Assembly (NCBI RefSeq): GCF_040706555.1
Contig: NZ_JAPDRH010000004.1
Coordinates: 124,001-188,000 of the forward strand
Source: Lentisalinibacter salinarum
Lineage (GTDB): Bacteria; Pseudomonadota; Gammaproteobacteria; Steroidobacterales; Woeseiaceae
Direction: 5' to 3'
DNA: 64,000 bases
Shown here: piece by piece, positions 16,634 to 25,080 of the stretch
How positions within the stretch are numbered: the first letter of the stretch is position 1
Layout of the letters: every line of letters begins with the position of its first letter
Program-made: the position numbers and the translations under genes
The notes under the pieces: generated by a model
Told to the model about the DNA's origin: nothing
The model's input: only the letters and a program-made list of their open reading frames with translations
The model's database searches: none

Positions 16634-16710
16634 TGTAGGAGGGCCTTCAGGCCCGACTCGACTGGATTAGGAATCGGGGATAAATCCCCTCCTACAAGGC
16701 CCCTCCCACA
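16634..16710. repeat. GTAG-type REP pair plus partial unit
   Basis: The left unit has the GGGCCT/AGGCCC stem. The inverted right unit has the third stem form (GGGGAT-AA-ATCCCC). A shortened copy (AGGCCCCTCCCACA) abuts the terminator at 16709. Confidence 0.83.
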
Positions 16711-16737
16711 AAAAAGCCCCGCACCAGGCGGGGCTTT
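16709..16737 (-). terminator. Rho-independent terminator of PEP-CTERM gene
   Basis: Stem AAAGCCCCGC / GCGGGGCTTT around a 5-base loop, with the A-run on the plus strand giving a U-run for minus-strand transcripts. It lies 17 bases beyond the end of the PEP-CTERM gene. Confidence 0.85.
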
Positions 16738-16753
16738 CGCAGGTGGCGAGCGA

Positions 16754-17422
16754 TTATTCTGCTTTCTTCCGCCTGCGAGCGAAACCTACTCCGACGAGAC
16801 CGATGCCGAGCAGCGCCAGCGTACCGGGCTCGGGCACCCGCGCCACGTACATCTCGCCGAAGAACTCGTTGTCGATGCCGCCGACGATCTCGTGGAACTG
16901 AACCTCGTCGAAGGCCTGATCGAGAATCAGGCCCCCGAAGAACCACTGATCAGGGAACTCAGCCGAGGGGATAAAGCCAATTTGGTCGATCACTACCCCA
17001 CCAAGCAGGAAACTGATGCGAAACTGTGAGTTGACGCAGGTGGCATTGCACCCATCGACGACTCCGGTGTTGTTCCCGGTTGGTTCGTAGAAGTAGAAGC
17101 CGAAGGCGGTGGCGAGGCCGACATCGATGGATATGTCCAGATTCTCGGGCCCGCTGATCGCGATGGCGTTGCGGTCGGAGGTGTAGGTATTGCCGACGAA
17201 GATCGTATTGTCCGCCGTCAGGGTGGCATCGCCGAGCGTCACTGTCAGACCCGACCCGCCGTCGATGTCGGGCAGCGCGCCGGTAAGACTCTCCGCGCCC
17301 GTGACGGCGGCAAAAGCGTCATCGTCTGCGTAGACCTGAGCAGAAATGATATCCGCATTGGCGACGCTGCCCCAGAGAAGTAGCGGAGCCGCGATCAATT
17401 TCAGCTTTCCGAAGTTTTTCAT
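16754..17422 (-). CDS. PEP-CTERM sorting-domain surface protein (1)
   Basis: A 222-aa exported protein destined for exosortase processing. The signal peptide spans residues 1-23 (cleavage near VANA|DI), and a beta-rich body follows. The C-terminus carries the tripartite sorting signal: VPEPG, a hydrophobic helix, then the basic tail RRRKK. Two cysteines (GCNATC) may form a disulfide. No known domain is recognisable in the body. A sigma-54 element sits 45 bases upstream and a strong terminator follows, so it is a monocistronic target of the PEP-CTERM regulon. The exosortase XrtA should cleave or attach it at the PEP motif. Confidence 0.9.
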   Translation of the reverse strand: MKNFGKLKLIAAPLLLWGSVANADIISAQVYADDDAFAAVTGAESLTGALPDIDGGSGLTVTLGDATLTADNTIFVGNTYTSDRNAIAISGPENLDISIDVGLATAFGFYFYEPTGNNTGVVDGCNATCVNSQFRISFLLGGVVIDQIGFIPSAEFPDQWFFGGLILDQAFDEVQFHEIVGGIDNEFFGEMYVARVPEPGTLALLGIGLVGVGFARRRKKAE

Positions 17423-17466
17423 TTATCAGTTCCCATACCAGGCTTGTTAAGTCTGGTCAGGGAGAA

Positions 17467-17481
17467 GCAACTATCGTGCCA
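17467..17481 (-). promoter_or_regulatory. Sigma-54 promoter of PEP-CTERM gene (1)
   Basis: The minus strand reads TGGCACG-ATAG-TTGC, an exact match to the RpoN consensus with GG and GC ten bases apart. The predicted start near 17455 leaves a leader of about 33 bases. Confidence 0.8.
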
Positions 17482-17582
17482 TCCAAAAAATTGATCAACA
17501 AAACAGAACGTTGGCGTTTCGAAGCGAGGGATGAGACCGGTGATATGTAAAGAAGCCCGACGCCGGGCGGGCCGAAGATGGA

Positions 17583-18674
17583 TCAGGTCAGGAATCGCCG
17601 CAGGCTCTCCGCCGCCCGCCCGGCGGTCTTGCCATCCCACAGCGGCGGGCGCTGGCCCGTCTTCCACTCGCCGGCCATGATCTTCGTGACGCTGTCCGCC
17701 AGCGTCGCCGCATTGATCAACTCGTTGGTGCCCATCGTCACCGTCACCGGCCGCTCCGTGTTCTCCCGCAGCGTCAGGCAGGGGATGCCGAGATAGGTCG
17801 TCTCCTCCTGCAGCCCTCCGGAGTCGGTGATGGCGAGTTTCGCGCCGGTGACCACGTTCATGAAGTCGATGTAGGGAATCGGCTCCAGAAGCTGGATGTT
17901 CTCCACCTGCTCCAGCGCCTCCTTCAGCCCGTGGCGCTCCAGGCTTTTGGTCGTTCGCGGGTGTGCGACGAAGGCGAGTTTCAGCGACTGCGCAGCCGCG
18001 GTGAGCGCGCCCACCAGCGGTTCCAGCGTCGCCTTCGCGTCCACGTTGGAGGGGCGGTGCAGCGTGACGATGGCGTAGTCCTCGCCGTCCAGGCCCAGGT
18101 CCTTGCGCGCCGTCGACGCCTCGATCTTGTCCCGCAGCAGTTCGAAGGAGTCGATCATGATGTTGCCGATGAGGTCTATCTTCTCCGCGGGCACGCCCTC
18201 GGCCTGCAGGTTCTCGTCAGCGTCGGCCGACGGCGTCCAGAGCAGATCGGCGATGGCGTCCGTCACCAGCCGGTTGATCTCCTCCGGCATGCGCCGGTCG
18301 CGGCTGCGCAGCCCCGCCTCGAGATGCACCACCGGAATCCAGAGCTTCGTGCCCACCATCGCGCAGGCGGCGGTGGAGTTGACGTCGCCCACGACGATGA
18401 TGGCGTCGGGCTTCTCCTCCAGGCAGACCTTCTCGTAGGCGATCATGACGCCGCCGGTCTGCTCGGCGTGGGATCCCGAGCCGACGCCGAGGTGATGGTG
18501 CGGCTTCGGCAGGCCGAGGTCGCGGAAGAAGGCGTCCGACATGTTGTAGTCGTAGTGCTGGCCGGTGTGCACGACCTTCGGCTCGCACCAGTCGGTGGCA
18601 GCCAGCGCGTGGTACAGCGGCGCCACCTTCATGAAGTTGGGCCGCGCGGCGGCGATGAGATGGACGGTTTTCAT
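17583..18674 (-). CDS. wecB: UDP-N-acetylglucosamine 2-epimerase, non-hydrolysing
   Basis: Interconverts UDP-GlcNAc and UDP-ManNAc for surface polysaccharide. The 363-aa product is of standard family length. Motifs include the N-terminal GT-B strand ending AARPNFMKVAP, HTGQHYDYNMSD, the ETGGVM-type region (here EQTGGVMIAYEK), LEAGLRS, the LHRPSNVD substrate loop and TDSGGLQEE. The start is ATG 18674; a longer in-frame reading would run into the REP element. It is a lone minus-strand gene flanked by PEP-CTERM genes. Its product could feed the XrtA polysaccharide or the O-antigen. Confidence 0.95.
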   Translation of the reverse strand: MKTVHLIAAARPNFMKVAPLYHALAATDWCEPKVVHTGQHYDYNMSDAFFRDLGLPKPHHHLGVGSGSHAEQTGGVMIAYEKVCLEEKPDAIIVVGDVNSTAACAMVGTKLWIPVVHLEAGLRSRDRRMPEEINRLVTDAIADLLWTPSADADENLQAEGVPAEKIDLIGNIMIDSFELLRDKIEASTARKDLGLDGEDYAIVTLHRPSNVDAKATLEPLVGALTAAAQSLKLAFVAHPRTTKSLERHGLKEALEQVENIQLLEPIPYIDFMNVVTGAKLAITDSGGLQEETTYLGIPCLTLRENTERPVTVTMGTNELINAATLADSVTKIMAGEWKTGQRPPLWDGKTAGRAAESLRRFLT

Positions 18675-18692
18675 GGGATCGCGGTTCCTGAC

Positions 18693-18750
18693 TGTAGGAG
18701 GGCCTTCAGGCCCGACTGCCAAATATCTCGGAGCTTAAGCCCCTCCTACG
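18693..18750. repeat. GTAG-type REP pair
   Basis: Left unit with the GGGCCT/AGGCCC stem, right inverted unit GAGCTTAAGCCCCTCCTACG with a partly decayed stem. It lies in the upstream region of wecB rather than at a gene end. Confidence 0.8.
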
Positions 18751-18830
18751 TGAGATTCCGCGGCGGAGAATAGCAGATTGGCGTGCTGTCCGATGTGATG
18801 GCCGCCGGGTTACGGTCATCCGGCCTGGCA

Positions 18831-18859
18831 AAAAAAACGCCCCGCGAAAGGCGGGGCGT
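18831..18859 (-). terminator. Rho-independent terminator of second PEP-CTERM gene
   Basis: Nine-base stem ACGCCCCGC / GCGGGGCGT with a 5-base loop, preceded by seven A on the plus strand, giving a U-run in the minus-strand transcript. Confidence 0.85.
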
Positions 18860-18886
18860 CGGTCTTCGGAACGGTTTTCGTAAGCG

Positions 18887-19540
18887 TCAGGCTTTGCGAT
18901 GGCGCCGGGCTACGCCCATGCCGAGCAGACCCATCCCGAGCAGAGCCAGCGTGCCGGGTTCGGGTACGGGCTTTGCCGTCACGTTGATGAAGTAACCCGT
19001 GGCGCCGCCGTGATCGGCGCGGAGAATCTGCAGAGAGTGATCGCCGGCACCCAGGCCCGCGACGCTGACGTCGTACTCGTTCAGATTGGCTCCACCACTT
19101 CTTGTCGCCCCGAACAGAAAATCGCCGTTGAGCCAGATGATGATTCCATTGTCTATGCCGACGTCGATGTGCAGATCAGAGGTGCCAGCGAGGCTGAAGT
19201 CATAGACGATGGCGGTCTCGTCGTTGACCGTCCAGGTCGACGGGATGGCAACCGGACCCTCGCTCCAGGTGCCGCCGCTGTAGTCGCCATTGAGCCAATC
19301 CGCGCCGAACTCGTCCGTGAAGGCCAATTCCGGATCCTCGCCGAGCACGATGGTCGGGTCGCCTTCGCTCACATTCGGTCCCGGCAGAAAACCGCCTTCA
19401 CCGTCAATGGCCTCAAGGTCGCCCAGACCCGCGTTATAACGGCCCTCGGTCGATCCGTCGATAATGATCATGTCCGCAAGAGCCGGTGTGGCGCCGATCA
19501 GGCCGATTGCTGCCACGAGTGCCAGAGTCCTTGATTTCAC
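18887..19540 (-). CDS. PEP-CTERM sorting-domain surface protein (2)
   Basis: A 217-aa exported protein. GTG 19540 is taken as the start because GGAGG lies just upstream, a clean signal peptide follows (KSRTLALVAAIGLIGATPALA), and the earlier in-frame ATG would fall inside the sigma-54 element. The body is beta-rich, with the stretch IDVGIDNGIIIWLNGDFLFGA followed by HSLQILRADHG, which resembles galactose-binding/PA14-like jelly rolls. The C-terminus is VPEPGTLALLG plus a basic RRHRK tail, the exosortase signal. It is monocistronic, with its own sigma-54 promoter and terminator. Confidence 0.88.
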   Translation of the reverse strand: MKSRTLALVAAIGLIGATPALADMIIIDGSTEGRYNAGLGDLEAIDGEGGFLPGPNVSEGDPTIVLGEDPELAFTDEFGADWLNGDYSGGTWSEGPVAIPSTWTVNDETAIVYDFSLAGTSDLHIDVGIDNGIIIWLNGDFLFGATRSGGANLNEYDVSVAGLGAGDHSLQILRADHGGATGYFINVTAKPVPEPGTLALLGMGLLGMGVARRHRKA

Positions 19541-19587
19541 GTCTGCCTCCGATGCATGGAAAATCTGCTCGTCCCGAAAAAAATTGA

Positions 19588-19602
19588 GCAAGAATCGGGC
19601 CA
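19588..19602 (-). promoter_or_regulatory. Sigma-54 promoter of PEP-CTERM gene (2)
   Basis: The minus strand reads TGGCCCG-ATTC-TTGC, one mismatch to consensus, with correct GG/GC spacing. The predicted start near 19576 leaves a leader of about 36 bases, which fixes the GTG at 19540 as the start codon. Confidence 0.72.
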
Positions 19603-19761
19603 GTAATAGATAGTTTTTGAAATCAATAAGTTAGATCATTGCTTGTTGCCGTCCGGCCGTGGTTGTCAAGTATGCCGACATTCCCATGCGCGAACCGAAT
19701 CCGATCCCCCGGGGTATGGTTTCCGTTCCACCATTTCCTGTATTATTGCGATCCCTCGGGC

Positions 19762-19837
19762 GGGCGATTAGCTCAGCTGGGAGAGCGCCGCAGTCACATT
19801 GCGGAGGTCGCAAGTTCGATCCTTGCATCGCCCACCA
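19762..19837 (+). tRNA. tRNA-Val (anticodon CAC)
   Basis: Complete cloverleaf of 76 nt. The acceptor GGGCGAT pairs with ATCGCCC, the D arm is GCTC/GAGC, the anticodon stem is CCGCA/TGCGG with loop GTCACAT, and the T arm is GCAAG/CTTGC. CCA is encoded. The anticodon CAC reads GUG. G32 in the loop is slightly unusual. It lies 55 bases before serA. Confidence 0.95.
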
Positions 19838-19892
19838 GTCCACCACGGTGACGGTCCGCCGCCGGCACCCTGATCAAGGCCCCGATTGACCC

Positions 19893-21122
19893 GTGACCCG
19901 TTTGTCGCTGTCGAAGGACCGCATCCGCTTCCTCTTGCTGGAAGGCGTCCACCCGGCGGCCCGCGAGGCACTGCGCGAGGCCGGTTACACCAACGTCGAG
20001 TCCGTCACCGGCTCGCTGACGGGCGGCGACCTCAAGCAGGCCATCGCCGATGTCCACTTCGTGGGCATCCGCTCCCGTACCCAGCTCACCGCCGACGTGC
20101 TGGCCGAGGCTCGCAAGCTCGCGGCCGTCGGCTGCTTCTGCATCGGCACCAATCAGGTGGACCTGGACGCCGCCGAGCTGAAGGGCGTGCCCGTGTTCAA
20201 CGCGCCGTTCTCCAACACCCGCAGCGTGGCCGAGCTCGTGCTGGCGGAAGTCGTCTTCCTGCTGCGCGGTATCCCGGCGAAGAACGCCGCCGCGCACCGG
20301 GGCGAGTGGGCGAAGACCGCGTCCGACTCGTATGAGATCCGCGGCAAGAAGCTCGGCATCGTCGGCTACGGCCACATCGGCAGCCAGCTCGGCGTGATGG
20401 CGGAGGCGCTGGGCATGCGTGTCATTTACTACGACATCGAGAACAAGCTGCCGCTGGGCAACGCGGCCTCCCGTCCGCACCTCTCCGACCTGCTGGAGGA
20501 GGCCGACGTGGTTAGTCTGCACGTGCCCGAGACGCCGGAGACTCGCCGCATGATCGGCGCCGGCGAGCTGGAGACGATGAAGGAGGGCGCCCACCTCATC
20601 AACGCCTCCCGCGGCAGCGTGGTCGACATCGACGCCCTGGTCGCGGCGCTCGAGTCCGGCCGGCTGGCCGGCGCCGCCGTGGACGTCTTCCCCGAAGAGC
20701 CCAAGTCGAATACGGATCCCTTCGTCTCGCCGCTGGCGAAGTTCGACAACGTGGTGCTCACCCCTCACATCGGCGGCAGCACCCAGGAGGCTCAGGAGAA
20801 CATCGCCCTCGAGGTGGCCGGCAAGCTGATCAAGTACTCGGACAACGGCTCCACCACCCAGGCCGTGAATTTCCCCCAGGTCTCGCTGCCCTACAATGTC
20901 GAGTACCGGCGCATCCTGCACGTCCACCGCAACGTCCCGGGCGTGCTGGAAAAGATCAACCACATCTTCTCGGAGGAGGGCGTCAACATCGCCGCCCAGT
21001 ACCTGCAGACCTCGCCCCGCATCGGCTACGTGGTCATGGACGTCGAACTCGACGACGCCAAACCGCTGGTCAAGCGTCTGAAAGGCATCGAGGGCACCAT
21101 CCGCACGCGTCTGCTGCAGTGA
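19893..21122 (+). CDS. serA: D-3-phosphoglycerate dehydrogenase
   Basis: First step of serine synthesis: 3-phosphoglycerate to 3-phosphohydroxypyruvate with NAD+. At 409 aa it matches the E. coli-type enzyme. The NAD motif is GIVGYGHIGSQLG (near 155), the catalytic Arg lies in NASRGSVVDIDAL, and the catalytic His is in LTPHIGGSTQEAQ. A C-terminal ACT domain (from about 335: ILHVHRNVPGVLEKIN) should bind L-serine as feedback inhibitor. The start is GTG 19893. The flavoprotein that follows may reoxidise 2-hydroxyglutarate made by SerA, a coupling known in Pseudomonas. Confidence 0.97.
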   Translation: MTRLSLSKDRIRFLLLEGVHPAAREALREAGYTNVESVTGSLTGGDLKQAIADVHFVGIRSRTQLTADVLAEARKLAAVGCFCIGTNQVDLDAAELKGVPVFNAPFSNTRSVAELVLAEVVFLLRGIPAKNAAAHRGEWAKTASDSYEIRGKKLGIVGYGHIGSQLGVMAEALGMRVIYYDIENKLPLGNAASRPHLSDLLEEADVVSLHVPETPETRRMIGAGELETMKEGAHLINASRGSVVDIDALVAALESGRLAGAAVDVFPEEPKSNTDPFVSPLAKFDNVVLTPHIGGSTQEAQENIALEVAGKLIKYSDNGSTTQAVNFPQVSLPYNVEYRRILHVHRNVPGVLEKINHIFSEEGVNIAAQYLQTSPRIGYVVMDVELDDAKPLVKRLKGIEGTIRTRLLQ

Positions 21123-21183
21123 CGAGGCGGGCGCCGGCCGCAAGGCCGCGTCCGAAGCCGCTGACCCCACCCGCGAAGCCATC

Positions 21184-21215
21184 ATGAGCGAAACCGAATG
21201 ACCGATAGCGAATGA
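21184..21215 (+). other. Two chained five-codon leader ORFs before the flavoprotein gene
   Basis: ATG 21184 begins MSETE and stops at 21199-21201. A second ATG at 21198 overlaps that stop, begins MTDSE and stops at 21213-21215, overlapping the real start at 21212. Both overlaps are ATGA. A tandem 14-base duplication of GAATGACCGATAGC creates the second copy. It may be a start-site duplication scar or a coupled leader. Confidence 0.5.
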
Positions 21216-22630
21216 CCGATAGCGACCGCCAACAGGCCCTCGACCGCATCCGGGAGATCGTCGGCCCCAAGGGCCTCGTCGACGCCGCCGCCGCCGACGG
21301 CTACCTGATCGACGAACGCCAGCTCTACAAGGGCAAGGCGGCGCTCATCGTGCGCCCGGCCAGCACCGCCGAGGTGGCCGAGGTCATGGCCACCTGCTAT
21401 CAGGCCGGTCTCGGCATCGTGCCCCAGGGCGGCAACACCGGCTACTGCGGCGGCGCCACACCCGACGACGCCGAAGGCCAGGTGCTGATCTCCCTCTCGC
21501 GCATGAACGAAGTGCGCGCGATCGACCCCGTTGGCTTCACGATGACGGCAGAAGCCGGCGTAATACTGGCGAATGCGCAAGAGGCCGCCGCGGAACACGA
21601 CCTCCTGTTCCCCCTCAGCATGGCCTCCGAGGGCAGCGCCGAGATCGGCGGGATCCTCGCCACCAACGCCGGCGGCCTGGCGGTGTTGCGCTACGGTACC
21701 GGCCGCGAGCTTTGCCTGGGCCTCGAAGTGGTGCTGCCGGACGGGCGCATCATCCACGGCCTCACGGGTCTCAGGAAGGACAACACCGGCTTCGACCTGA
21801 AGTCACTTTTCTGCGGCGCGGAGGGTACGCTCGGCATTATCACCGCCGCGACGCTCAAGCTCTTCCCCCAGCCGAAGTCCCGCCAGACGGCCTGGCTGGC
21901 GGTGGCGGATGCCGAAGCCGCGTGCCGCCTGCTGGGCCGCGCCCGCCGGGAGAGCGGCGACTGCGTCACCTCCTTCGAATACGTCACCCGGCCTTCGCTG
22001 GATCTGGCGTTCAAGCACGCCGACGGCCTGGTCGACCCCCTCGACGAGTCGCAGGACCACTACGTGCTGCTGGAACTCTCGTCCGGCCAGAGCGAGGAGC
22101 AGCTACGCGAGGTCAGCGAGGCCATCCTCATGACCGGCATGGAGGAGGGCGAGATCACCGACGGCGTTATCGCCGAATCCGGCCAGCAGCGCGAGCAGCT
22201 CTGGCGGCTGCGGGAGTCCATCCCGGAGTCCGAGAAGCACGAGGGCGGCTCGGTCAAGCACGACGTTTCCGTGACCATCGACCGCATCCCCGAATACCTG
22301 GCCGAGGCGCCGAAACGTCTGGCGGAGATTGCCGAGTGCCGGTACTCCATCTACGGCCATATCGGCGACGGCAACCTCCACTACAACCTGCTGGCGCCCG
22401 ACGGCGAGGATGCCGAGGCGTTCAAGCGCGAGCACGGCGCCACGCTGTCGAAATGCGTCCACGACCTGACTGCCGAGCTGGGCGGCAGCTTCAGCGCCGA
22501 GCACGGGGTCGGCAAGCTTAAAAAAGGCGAACTCGCGACCTACAAGGACCCGGAGGCGTTGGAGGCCATGCGGGCCATCAAGACGGCGCTGGATCCGAAG
22601 GGGCTGATGAATCCGGGGAAGGTGCTTTAG
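21212..22630 (+). CDS. FAD-binding oxidase, D-2-hydroxyglutarate dehydrogenase / GlcD family
   Basis: A 472-aa flavoprotein of the VAO/PCMH superfamily. The N-terminal FAD domain has PQGGNTGYCGGATPD and later SEGSAEIGGILATNAGG. The C-terminal FAD-oxidase domain carries the metal/substrate motif YGHIGDGNLHYN and ends with the family signature EHGVGKLKKGEL...NPGKVL. Close families oxidise D-2-hydroxyglutarate, D-lactate or glycolate. Being 89 bases downstream of serA favours D-2-hydroxyglutarate, because SerA reduces 2-oxoglutarate to that compound and needs it removed. The gene ends 7 bases from the convergent kinase gene with no terminator visible. Confidence 0.88.
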   Translation: MTDSDRQQALDRIREIVGPKGLVDAAAADGYLIDERQLYKGKAALIVRPASTAEVAEVMATCYQAGLGIVPQGGNTGYCGGATPDDAEGQVLISLSRMNEVRAIDPVGFTMTAEAGVILANAQEAAAEHDLLFPLSMASEGSAEIGGILATNAGGLAVLRYGTGRELCLGLEVVLPDGRIIHGLTGLRKDNTGFDLKSLFCGAEGTLGIITAATLKLFPQPKSRQTAWLAVADAEAACRLLGRARRESGDCVTSFEYVTRPSLDLAFKHADGLVDPLDESQDHYVLLELSSGQSEEQLREVSEAILMTGMEEGEITDGVIAESGQQREQLWRLRESIPESEKHEGGSVKHDVSVTIDRIPEYLAEAPKRLAEIAECRYSIYGHIGDGNLHYNLLAPDGEDAEAFKREHGATLSKCVHDLTAELGGSFSAEHGVGKLKKGELATYKDPEALEAMRAIKTALDPKGLMNPGKVL

Positions 22631-22637
22631 CGGGATC

Positions 22638-24941
22638 TCAGTCAGAAGACGCCGCGGTTTCCGGCTTGCCCTGCAGCGGGGCGGGCAGCAACTCCACCAG
22701 TTCGCCGTACCAGTGGTGCTCTGCGCCGAGGGTGCGGGCGAATCGCTCGCGCAGCTCGAGCGCATGATCCACCGCACCCTGCGAATTGCTCTCGATGAGT
22801 GCCTTGGCGTAGATCAGCTGGGTGTAAAATGTTGCGGGGTTATCGAGCCCGCGGGTTTTCTCGAGACGCCGGACGAGTCCGGGCAGGATCTCCAGGGCAT
22901 CTTCGGTCCGGCCCATGGTGATGAGGGTCGAGGCATAGTTGGACTGGGCTCTCAGGATCCGCACATTGTCGGGCCCGCGGATCGCGATCATCTTCTCGAT
23001 GGCGGTGCGCTGCAGCGCCTCGCTCTTCTCGAGTTCGCCGAGTTCGCCGTACATGGCGCCCACGAAAGCCTGCTTGCGGAGGGTCCGGAAATCGTCGGGG
23101 CCGTACACGATGCGGTGTCGTGCGAGCACATCCTCGTTGTAGGGCAGTGCCTCGCCGATTCCGCGGACGACGTAGACCGAAGCGGCCATGTTGTTGAGCA
23201 GGCTCATGGAGATGGGATGGTTCTCGCCCAGCGCGGCGTCCGCGCGTGCGAGCGCTTCGGTGCCGACGTCGATCGCCTCCTCGTGGCGGCCCAGCCGATA
23301 CAGCACGTTGACGAGCGCCACCGCGCTGCGAAGCGTGCTCTCGGCTTGCGGATTGCGGGCCTCGCGCTGGCCGTAGATCTCCCGGATCATGCCGAGGGCC
23401 TCGTCCAGCCGCCCCTCGTCGAGATAGCTGGAGGCGAGATTGGCGCGGGCGTCCAGGGTCCGTTCGTCGTCCGGTCCGAAGAGCGCCCGGATCCGCTCGA
23501 GAACATGCTCCAGCAGGGGCGTGGCCGCGGCAAGGTCTCCCTGCTCGCGGTAGATATTCCCGAGGATGCCCTGCAGCCGGAGGTGCACCGCGCTGTCGGG
23601 GCCGAATTCTGCCTCGCTCACTTCCAGCCCCTGCAGGACCATGGACTGCGCCTTGTCGAGCTGCTCCAGGCTCTTGTACACGGAGCCGAGGGAAAGCAGC
23701 ACGCGCGCCCGCACGGCGGGCTCGTTGATCGTTTCCCCGGCGGCGCGCGCGGCACCCTGATCGAGCAGTTCCGTGGCCGAGATTTCGCGGCCCTGGGCGT
23801 TCTCCGGCGCCGCCGCCTCGAAGACATCGAGCAGAAAGTCGAGCGATGCGTCCGCCATCCGCGTCTGGCGCAGCGCCTCGTCGCGCTCCAGGCCAACGGC
23901 TCGCGTGTACCAGATGGTGGAGCCGACGATCGAGATCAGCGCAAGGGTCACGACCGCGGCCATCGGCCGGTTGCGTCCCACCAGCTTGCGGAACCGGTAG
24001 GCGGGACCCATGCCGGCGGCGCGCACCGGAAATCCGGCGAGGAAAGCCTTCAGGTCGTCCTTCAGCGCGTTGGCGTCCGGATAGCGATCGTCCGGGTCCG
24101 GCCTCAGGCATTGCTCGATCACGAGCACGAGCTCCCGGGGCAATTCACTGCGGGACGACGCCGGGATCTGCAGCGACCGGCCGGCCGCCGCCCGCTCGAT
24201 CGCGTCGTTCAGGGTGTCTCCGCCACTGATCGATTGCCCCGTGAGCGTGGCATGGATCAGCAGCCCCAGCTGGTAGACGTCCGAGGCGACGTTGGCCTGA
24301 CGGCCGAGCAGCTGTTCGGGGCTGGCATAGCCCGGCGTCATGGCGAGGGTGCGGGTGTGCACATCCATATCGCCGCTGATGAGCCTGGCGATGCCGAAAT
24401 CCAGCAGCTTGGGGGTCCCTTCCCGGTCGACGAGCACGTTCGCGGGCTTGATGTCCCGGTGCACGATGAGCCTGGCGTTGGCATAGGCCACCGCCTCGGC
24501 CACCTGGATGAGCAGCCGCACCCGGTCGTCGAGGCCAAGGCCGGCCTCCTCGCAATAGCGATCGATCGGCCGACCGTCCACCAGCTCCATCACGATGTAG
24601 GGCCACTGCTGTTCCGTGACCTGGGCGTCGTAGAGCCGGGAGATGTTCGGATGGACCAGCTCGGCGAGCAGTCTCTGCTCGCGAAGGAACCGGCGCCGCA
24701 TGTCCTCGTCGAACCCGCCGACCGGTGCGATCTTGATGGCGACCTCGCGCTCGAAGCTGCCGTCGATGCGTTTGGCCCGATAGACCTTCCCCATCCCGCC
24801 TGCGCCGATCAGGCCGGTGATGCGGTAGTCGCCGAGTTCCTTGCCGACGAAATCGATCTCGTCCATGCCGGAGATGTTCGCCAGCAGATCAAGCCCGCCG
24901 CCCGTTTCCAGTAGCCGGTCACTCTTGCGCTTGTCAGCCAT
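22638..24941 (-). CDS. Transmembrane Ser/Thr protein kinase with C-terminal TPR-type repeats
   Basis: A 767-aa Hanks-type kinase. The catalytic domain (about 36-305) is complete: glycine loop IGAGGMGKV, Lys70 in VAIK, HRDIKPANVL with Asp163, DFG at 181-183 and SPEQ in the activation segment. A membrane helix follows at about 328-346. The rest (350-760) is helical, with TPR-like repeats of the kind seen in such kinases (LGSVYKSLEQLDKAQ, LGNIYREQGDLAAATPLLEHVL, NLASSYLDEGRLDEALGM). TPR tails of these kinases usually bind a protein partner. It is a single gene, convergent with the flavoprotein. Its substrates are unknown, and no phosphatase or FHA gene is nearby. Confidence 0.92.
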   Translation of the reverse strand: MADKRKSDRLLETGGGLDLLANISGMDEIDFVGKELGDYRITGLIGAGGMGKVYRAKRIDGSFEREVAIKIAPVGGFDEDMRRRFLREQRLLAELVHPNISRLYDAQVTEQQWPYIVMELVDGRPIDRYCEEAGLGLDDRVRLLIQVAEAVAYANARLIVHRDIKPANVLVDREGTPKLLDFGIARLISGDMDVHTRTLAMTPGYASPEQLLGRQANVASDVYQLGLLIHATLTGQSISGGDTLNDAIERAAAGRSLQIPASSRSELPRELVLVIEQCLRPDPDDRYPDANALKDDLKAFLAGFPVRAAGMGPAYRFRKLVGRNRPMAAVVTLALISIVGSTIWYTRAVGLERDEALRQTRMADASLDFLLDVFEAAAPENAQGREISATELLDQGAARAAGETINEPAVRARVLLSLGSVYKSLEQLDKAQSMVLQGLEVSEAEFGPDSAVHLRLQGILGNIYREQGDLAAATPLLEHVLERIRALFGPDDERTLDARANLASSYLDEGRLDEALGMIREIYGQREARNPQAESTLRSAVALVNVLYRLGRHEEAIDVGTEALARADAALGENHPISMSLLNNMAASVYVVRGIGEALPYNEDVLARHRIVYGPDDFRTLRKQAFVGAMYGELGELEKSEALQRTAIEKMIAIRGPDNVRILRAQSNYASTLITMGRTEDALEILPGLVRRLEKTRGLDNPATFYTQLIYAKALIESNSQGAVDHALELRERFARTLGAEHHWYGELVELLPAPLQGKPETAASSD

Positions 24942-25080
24942 GCGCGTCCTCCCCTCTCGTTCCGGCGAATTAAGCCCCTCTCAATATCCTAAATCGAATC
25001 TGAGCGGCTTTTCCCGCCAGCGCCACCGCCGAGGCCGGGTGCGCCTTTGCCGGGATACCGGTGGAGTGGTCCCGCCAGGG

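Noticed and set aside
22713..24914. 733-codon open frame opposite the Ser/Thr kinase gene
   Set aside because: Shadow of the GC-rich kinase coding strand; no domain is recognisable while the kinase motifs are complete.
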